From assembly GCA_025935655.1 (NCBI GenBank), contig JAICUV010000142.1, positions 1 through 8,698 of the forward strand: DNA of 8,698 nucleotides. Reading direction: 5' to 3'. A program made the translations under genes and the position numbers. Origin of the DNA: Chloroflexota bacterium. Its GTDB lineage: Bacteria; Chloroflexota; Limnocylindria; Limnocylindrales; CSP1-4. The notes under the pieces were generated by a model that worked only from the letters and a program-made list of their open reading frames with translations, had not been told where the DNA came from and did no database searches. This document shows, one piece after another, positions 5,808 to 8,698 of this stretch; position 1 is the first letter of the stretch; each line of letters begins with the position of its first letter.

Positions 5808-6248
5808 ATGCAGCCATCCAGGGACCGCGGGCAGGCGCTCGTCGAATTCGCGCTCGTCGTCCCGGTGTTCATGCTGATGCTCGCGGGCATGATCCAGCTC
5901 GGCGTGATCCTGTGGGCCAGCAACACGCTCAACCAGGTCACCCGCGACACCGGCCGCTATGCGGCGACGCTCGACTGCTCCGCCGCCGCCGCGACGCGGG
6001 CCGAGGGCGTGTTCCGGGATCCGCTGCTCGCCGACTCCGGCGGGCCGTGGAAGAGCTCCACCGCCACCGTCGACGTGGCCTACCTCGACGCCGCGATGGC
6101 GCCCACCTCGGTCTGCCCGGACGACAACCAGGACACGGGCTGGGTGACCGTCGACGCGTCGATGGAGGCGTTCGTGTTCTTCCCGTGGTTGCCGGGGAAC
6201 GGCGTCGTCTCCTCGTCCACGACCTTCCGCGTGGAGCCGGCGCCATGA
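5808..6248 (+). CDS. TadE-like pseudopilin / pilus assembly protein
   Basis: This 146-residue protein starts with a short basic leader, then G8-Q-A-L-V-E13-F-A-L-V, followed by a hydrophobic helix (about 11-37) and N-x-V-T-R-D-T-G-R-Y. This is the TadE-like pattern of Flp/Tad (type IVc) pilus systems. If prepilin peptidase cuts after Gly8, Glu13 becomes residue +5, as in processed pseudopilins. The rest should lie outside the cytoplasmic membrane; it contains two cysteines, C57 and C103, that could pair. The role is in assembly or as a minor component of Tad pili. The start is ATG 5808, chosen because AGAGGGGG (5798-5805) precedes it; an upstream in-frame extension to 5742 has no family similarity. 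The stop overlaps tadG (ATGA), indicating coupled translation. Confidence 0.88.
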   Translation: MQPSRDRGQALVEFALVVPVFMLMLAGMIQLGVILWASNTLNQVTRDTGRYAATLDCSAAAATRAEGVFRDPLLADSGGPWKSSTATVDVAYLDAAMAPTSVCPDDNQDTGWVTVDASMEAFVFFPWLPGNGVVSSSTTFRVEPAP

Positions 6249-7849
6249 CCCTCCGACGCAGCGACGGCCAGTCGCTGGTGCTGTTCGCCCTCGTGCTCGT
6301 CCTCCTGGTCGGGATCTCGGCGCTCGTCGTCGACGTCGGCCTCAAGTACTCGACGGAACGGCGCTACCAGGCGATCGCGGACGCCGCGGCCCTGGCCGGC
6401 GCCCAGGAGCTCCAGCCGGCGAACCGGTCCACGCCGGTGACGTCCGCCATGCAGGAGGCGGCGCGGGTCGCCGCGCTCGACGCCATCCGCGACGAGCTCA
6501 TGCCCGGCGTCGCCGCGACCTGCACGGACTGGTCGAGCTGCGAGCTGCCCGGCGGGCAGTACACCGTCTCGATCCTCACGCCATCGCCGGTGTGCGTGGA
6601 CTGCGCGCCCGAGCGCGCCGTCCAGGTGACGATCACCGAGCCGCGCCACTCGAACTCGTTCGCGGGCGTGTTCGGACAGTCGACGTGGGCGCTCTCGCGC
6701 ACGTCGGTCGCGGGGCTGTCGTTCGGCAAGTCGTACACGATCGTCGCGCTCCGTCCGCCGCAGCCCAACGGCTCGAGCGGGATGTACGACGTCCGGGACC
6801 TGCGTCTCACCGGCGGGACGAACGTCTACGTCCACGATGGCGACGTCGGGTCGAACTCGAACATGGTCTACGAGGACGTCAGCGGCAACACGAGGCTGCA
6901 CCTCACGACCGGCTACCGCATGTACTACTTCGATCCGTACAACGCGCCTGAGTGGACGCCGCCGGCCCCCGCGGACCCGCCCGGCAGCCGGATCGGGACC
7001 CTGATCAAGGACCCCGGCTACGTGATCCCGGCCGCACCGACGACGGTCCCCGGATCGCTGGTCACCGACGAGGCCGCGGGCAGCCCGTGCGGGCTCGCCG
7101 CGGCGACCCTGCTGGCCGACCCCGGCTACGCGCCATACATCCCCGTCTCCGCGGCGACCGTGCCCGACATGGCGAAGATCACCTGCCTCGCGCCCGGCTA
7201 CTTCGCGACGGACCCGTTCTCCGGTCGCTACAGCAGCCTGAGCTCGGACGTGGTCATCCTGCTCAACGATGCGGCTGGGCATGGGCTGTTCTGGTTCGGC
7301 GGCGGCCTCAAGGTCCAGTCGAGCCTCATCGGCGGGTTCGTCGCCGGCCAGCCAGGGGTCGCCCTGGTGGTCCCCCAGGCGGCGGAGCTCAACGTCAACA
7401 CCAGCGGTGGCGGCTCGCGGCCGACCGCGCTGATGCTCAATGCGGGTGCGGCGGCGAACGGCGGCGCCGAGGCGTCCCCGGCGATCGACTTCGCCGGCAC
7501 GCGCATCGTCACGAACACAGACCCGGCGATCGCGATGACGCTGATGGTGACCCGTGATCCGGCCTGTGTCGTGAGCGGCGGGACACCGACCCTGTGCGAC
7601 GACCGATCCAACGACGCGATCAAGATCGCGGGCCAGAGCAGGATCTACCTCGCGGGCGTGCAGTTCATGCCGTCCGACTCGTCGACGATCAACTCGTCCG
7701 CGGCGACGGGGTACATCGGCCAGATCTGGACGTGGACGCTCAAGTACAGCGGCGGTGTCTCGCTGACGCAGCAGGGCGTCGCGGCCGAGGGACCCGGCCG
7801 GATCCGCATCGACACCGCGTGCTCGCCGGGTGACGCGACCTGCCGATGA
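6245..7849 (+). CDS. TadG-like pilus assembly protein with large beta-rich extracellular part
   Basis: The 534-residue protein begins D-G8-Q-S-L-V-L-F-A-L with one membrane helix (about 11-33), then V-V-D-V-G and Y41-Q-A-I-A-D-A-A-A-L-A-G-A. This is the N-terminal signature of the TadE/TadG-like family (PF13400 type). Unlike TadE, the residue at +5 after Gly8 is Leu13, not Glu, so prepilin cleavage is less certain. The exported part (about 130-534) is rich in Gly, Ser, Thr and aromatic residues, with no von Willebrand A domain that I can see. It has ten cysteines in five close pairs and a 20-residue near-repeat (253-270 and 289-308). A surface-exposed, pilus-associated adhesin-like role is plausible. 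ATG 6245 lies in the overlapping ATGA; the open frame extending upstream to 5771 is a shadow of tadE. Confidence 0.82.
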   Translation: MTLRRSDGQSLVLFALVLVLLVGISALVVDVGLKYSTERRYQAIADAAALAGAQELQPANRSTPVTSAMQEAARVAALDAIRDELMPGVAATCTDWSSCELPGGQYTVSILTPSPVCVDCAPERAVQVTITEPRHSNSFAGVFGQSTWALSRTSVAGLSFGKSYTIVALRPPQPNGSSGMYDVRDLRLTGGTNVYVHDGDVGSNSNMVYEDVSGNTRLHLTTGYRMYYFDPYNAPEWTPPAPADPPGSRIGTLIKDPGYVIPAAPTTVPGSLVTDEAAGSPCGLAAATLLADPGYAPYIPVSAATVPDMAKITCLAPGYFATDPFSGRYSSLSSDVVILLNDAAGHGLFWFGGGLKVQSSLIGGFVAGQPGVALVVPQAAELNVNTSGGGSRPTALMLNAGAAANGGAEASPAIDFAGTRIVTNTDPAIAMTLMVTRDPACVVSGGTPTLCDDRSNDAIKIAGQSRIYLAGVQFMPSDSSTINSSAATGYIGQIWTWTLKYSGGVSLTQQGVAAEGPGRIRIDTACSPGDATCR

Positions 7850-7868
7850 CCGGGGGCTGGAAGCCCGG
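7850..7868. terminator. Imperfect hairpin between convergent tadG and small membrane-protein gene
   Basis: CCGG-(GG)-GCT-GGA-AGC-CCGG folds into a GC-rich stem with a two-base bulge inside the 22-bp gap between two converging stop codons. It could stop transcription from both sides, but there is no T-run on either strand. Confidence 0.35.
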
Positions 7869-7871
7869 CCG

Positions 7872-8072
7872 TCAGGCCTCGAGCTGCCGGGTGACCGGGT
7901 CGATCTGGCGGCGTGCCGGCGTCCTGCCCAGGGCCCAGAAGATCGCGAGGGCGGCCGTCGTCGCGGCGACCGGGGCGACCCAGCCGCCGAGGTCGAAGGT
8001 CAGGGCGACCATCGCCGCCGCGGTCCACGCGGCCAGGAACCAGAGGGCTGCGAGCCCGATTCGTCGAACCAT
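7872..8072 (-). CDS. Small two-helix membrane protein
   Basis: This 66-residue protein is largely hydrophobic. A first membrane segment runs about residues 5-27, a short F-D-L-G-G turn follows, and a second spans about 31-50. A basic tail, R-T-P-A-R-R (50-55), then fits a cytoplasmic C-terminus, so a hairpin topology is likely. I do not recognise a family. The call as a real gene rests on the ATG at 8072 with AGGA 7 nt upstream (8083-8080), on clean two-helix amphipathy, and on its position ending just past the tadG stop. A structural or accessory membrane role is possible, but nothing specific is shown. Confidence 0.6.
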   Translation of the reverse strand: MVRRIGLAALWFLAAWTAAAMVALTFDLGGWVAPVAATTAALAIFWALGRTPARRQIDPVTRQLEA

Positions 8073-8233
8073 GCGGCGATCCTGACAGCGGTCGTGGCGT
8101 GCGTCGATGGCGGATTCGTACGCGTGACGGGCAGCCGATCGGGCCAGCGCCGACCGGCCGAGGAGTAGGCTCTCGGGAGAGCGGGCGCACGCGCCACCGT
8201 CACGGTCGTGGTCCGCGCCAGAGGTGAGATCGG
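8073..8233. promoter_or_regulatory. Divergent spacer with candidate -10 and dyad
   Basis: This 161-bp region separates two divergent starts. TAGGCT at 8166-8171 could be the -10 of the rightward gene, with no good -35. GCTCTC-GG-GAGAGC (8169-8182) is a perfect dyad that overlaps that hexamer and the expected start of transcription. A shorter inverted repeat, ACCGT-C-ACGGT, follows around 8197-8207. I found no convincing promoter for the leftward gene. Confidence 0.35.
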
Positions 8234-8698
8234 ATGTCCGCCCAACCCGTGCAACCCCCGGCCGTCTCCACGCCCAGGCGCGTCGCCACCGTCGGCGGCC
8301 AGGCGCTCGGCGTGGTGGGAGCCGTCGTCTGCGTCGTGCTCATCGTCGTCGTGCTCCTCGGCCGTGGCTGGGCCATCGACCAGGTGGACTCGGTGTCGGC
8401 GAGCATCGACGCCCAGCTGGCGCGGGTCCCGCCGCTCCTGTCGCAGGCGGACACCGCCGTGACCAACGTGCAGGCGAAGGTGTCCGTCGTGAGCGACGCC
8501 GCGACGGCCGTCGCGAGCATGCCCAGCCCGGCGCCCGGCCTGCGGGAGGCGTTCCAGTCGGCGATCGCCGCCGTCTCCGACCGCTACCTGCCGCTCCGTG
8601 CGAGGTACGCGGAGGCGAGGGCGAACGTCGTGTCCACGATCGACCGGCTGGAGACCCTGGACCGTATCGTGCCCGGCATCACGATCCCGACGGGCCCC
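8234..8698 (+). CDS. Single-pass membrane protein with helical exported region (3' end off window)
   Basis: The frame is open from ATG 8234 to the right edge, giving 155 residues of an incomplete protein. A Pro-rich N-terminus with R15-R16 precedes one strong hydrophobic segment (about 24-43), followed by a long region rich in Ala, Val, Ser and charged residues (45-145) with few helix breakers, interrupted near residues 95-102 by S-M-P-S-P-A-P-G. This suggests a type II membrane protein (cytoplasmic N-terminus) with an extended helical or coiled-coil part outside. GAGGTGAG (8221-8228) lies 5 nt before the ATG, a strong ribosome site that fixes the start. I do not recognise the family, and the missing C-terminus may carry the identifying domain. 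Confidence 0.75.
   Translation, partial: MSAQPVQPPAVSTPRRVATVGGQALGVVGAVVCVVLIVVVLLGRGWAIDQVDSVSASIDAQLARVPPLLSQADTAVTNVQAKVSVVSDAATAVASMPSPAPGLREAFQSAIAAVSDRYLPLRARYAEARANVVSTIDRLETLDRIVPGITIPTGP

Noticed and set aside
5771..6244. N-terminal extension of the tadG frame upstream of 6245
   Set aside because: It lies wholly over tadE in another frame and is Arg/Pro-rich; the TadG signature begins right at ATG 6245.
6080..7282. 400-aa minus-strand ORF opposite tadE/tadG
   Set aside because: Arg/Val/Asp-rich antisense shadow, no start context, no motif.
1..8698. CRISPR array, insertion sequence or toxin-antitoxin/defence cassette
   Set aside because: No regularly spaced repeats, transposase motifs, terminal inverted repeats or recognisable defence domains were found on either strand.

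Overview
The window is a GC-rich (about 70% by eye), tightly packed bacterial chromosomal segment with strong third-position GC bias. A tRNA gene, small metabolic genes, a TadE/TadG pilus pair and TANNNT-like -10 boxes fit a GC-rich Chloroflexota (for example Limnocylindria-like lineages) or Actinomycetota genome. No phylogenetic marker settles which, so the assignment is an inference.

Layout, left to right. (1) The 5' end of a DUF985-type cupin gene runs off the left edge on the minus strand. It is divergent from a RimJ/RimL-like GNAT acetyltransferase (288-830, +). (2) A tRNA-Gly(CCC) with encoded CCA (871-946) lies just behind a recognisable promoter. (3) A two-gene operon with a 4-bp GTGA overlap encodes a small UBP-type zinc-finger protein (1172-1465) and a 441-aa ferritin-like protein of the VioB/RebD 'iminophenyl-pyruvate dimer synthase' fold (1462-2787). 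(4) A DUF1905 gene (2808-3110, -) is convergent with it. (5) Two divergent paralogues of an alanine-dehydrogenase/transhydrogenase-like NAD(P) enzyme (3200-4336, -, and 4485-5681, +) are about 64% identical without a single gap over 378 residues. They share a 147-bp control region holding a mirror-image sequence element. (6) TadE- and TadG-like pseudopilin genes (5808-6248 and 6245-7849, +) overlap by ATGA. (7) A small two-helix membrane protein (7872-8072, -) faces the 5' end of a single-pass membrane protein with a helical periplasmic/extracellular part (8234 to the right edge, +).

The units look largely independent: translational coupling is visible only in the zinc-finger/ferritin pair and the TadE/TadG pair. 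The most unusual parts are the divergent dehydrogenase-like pair, with its Lys-to-Arg change at the expected substrate-binding position, a family-specific Cys-containing C-terminal motif and mirrored upstream elements, and the zinc-finger/ferritin operon. I see no mobile element, CRISPR array, defence cassette or biosynthetic cluster. Most other long open frames are antisense or shifted shadows caused by the high GC content.
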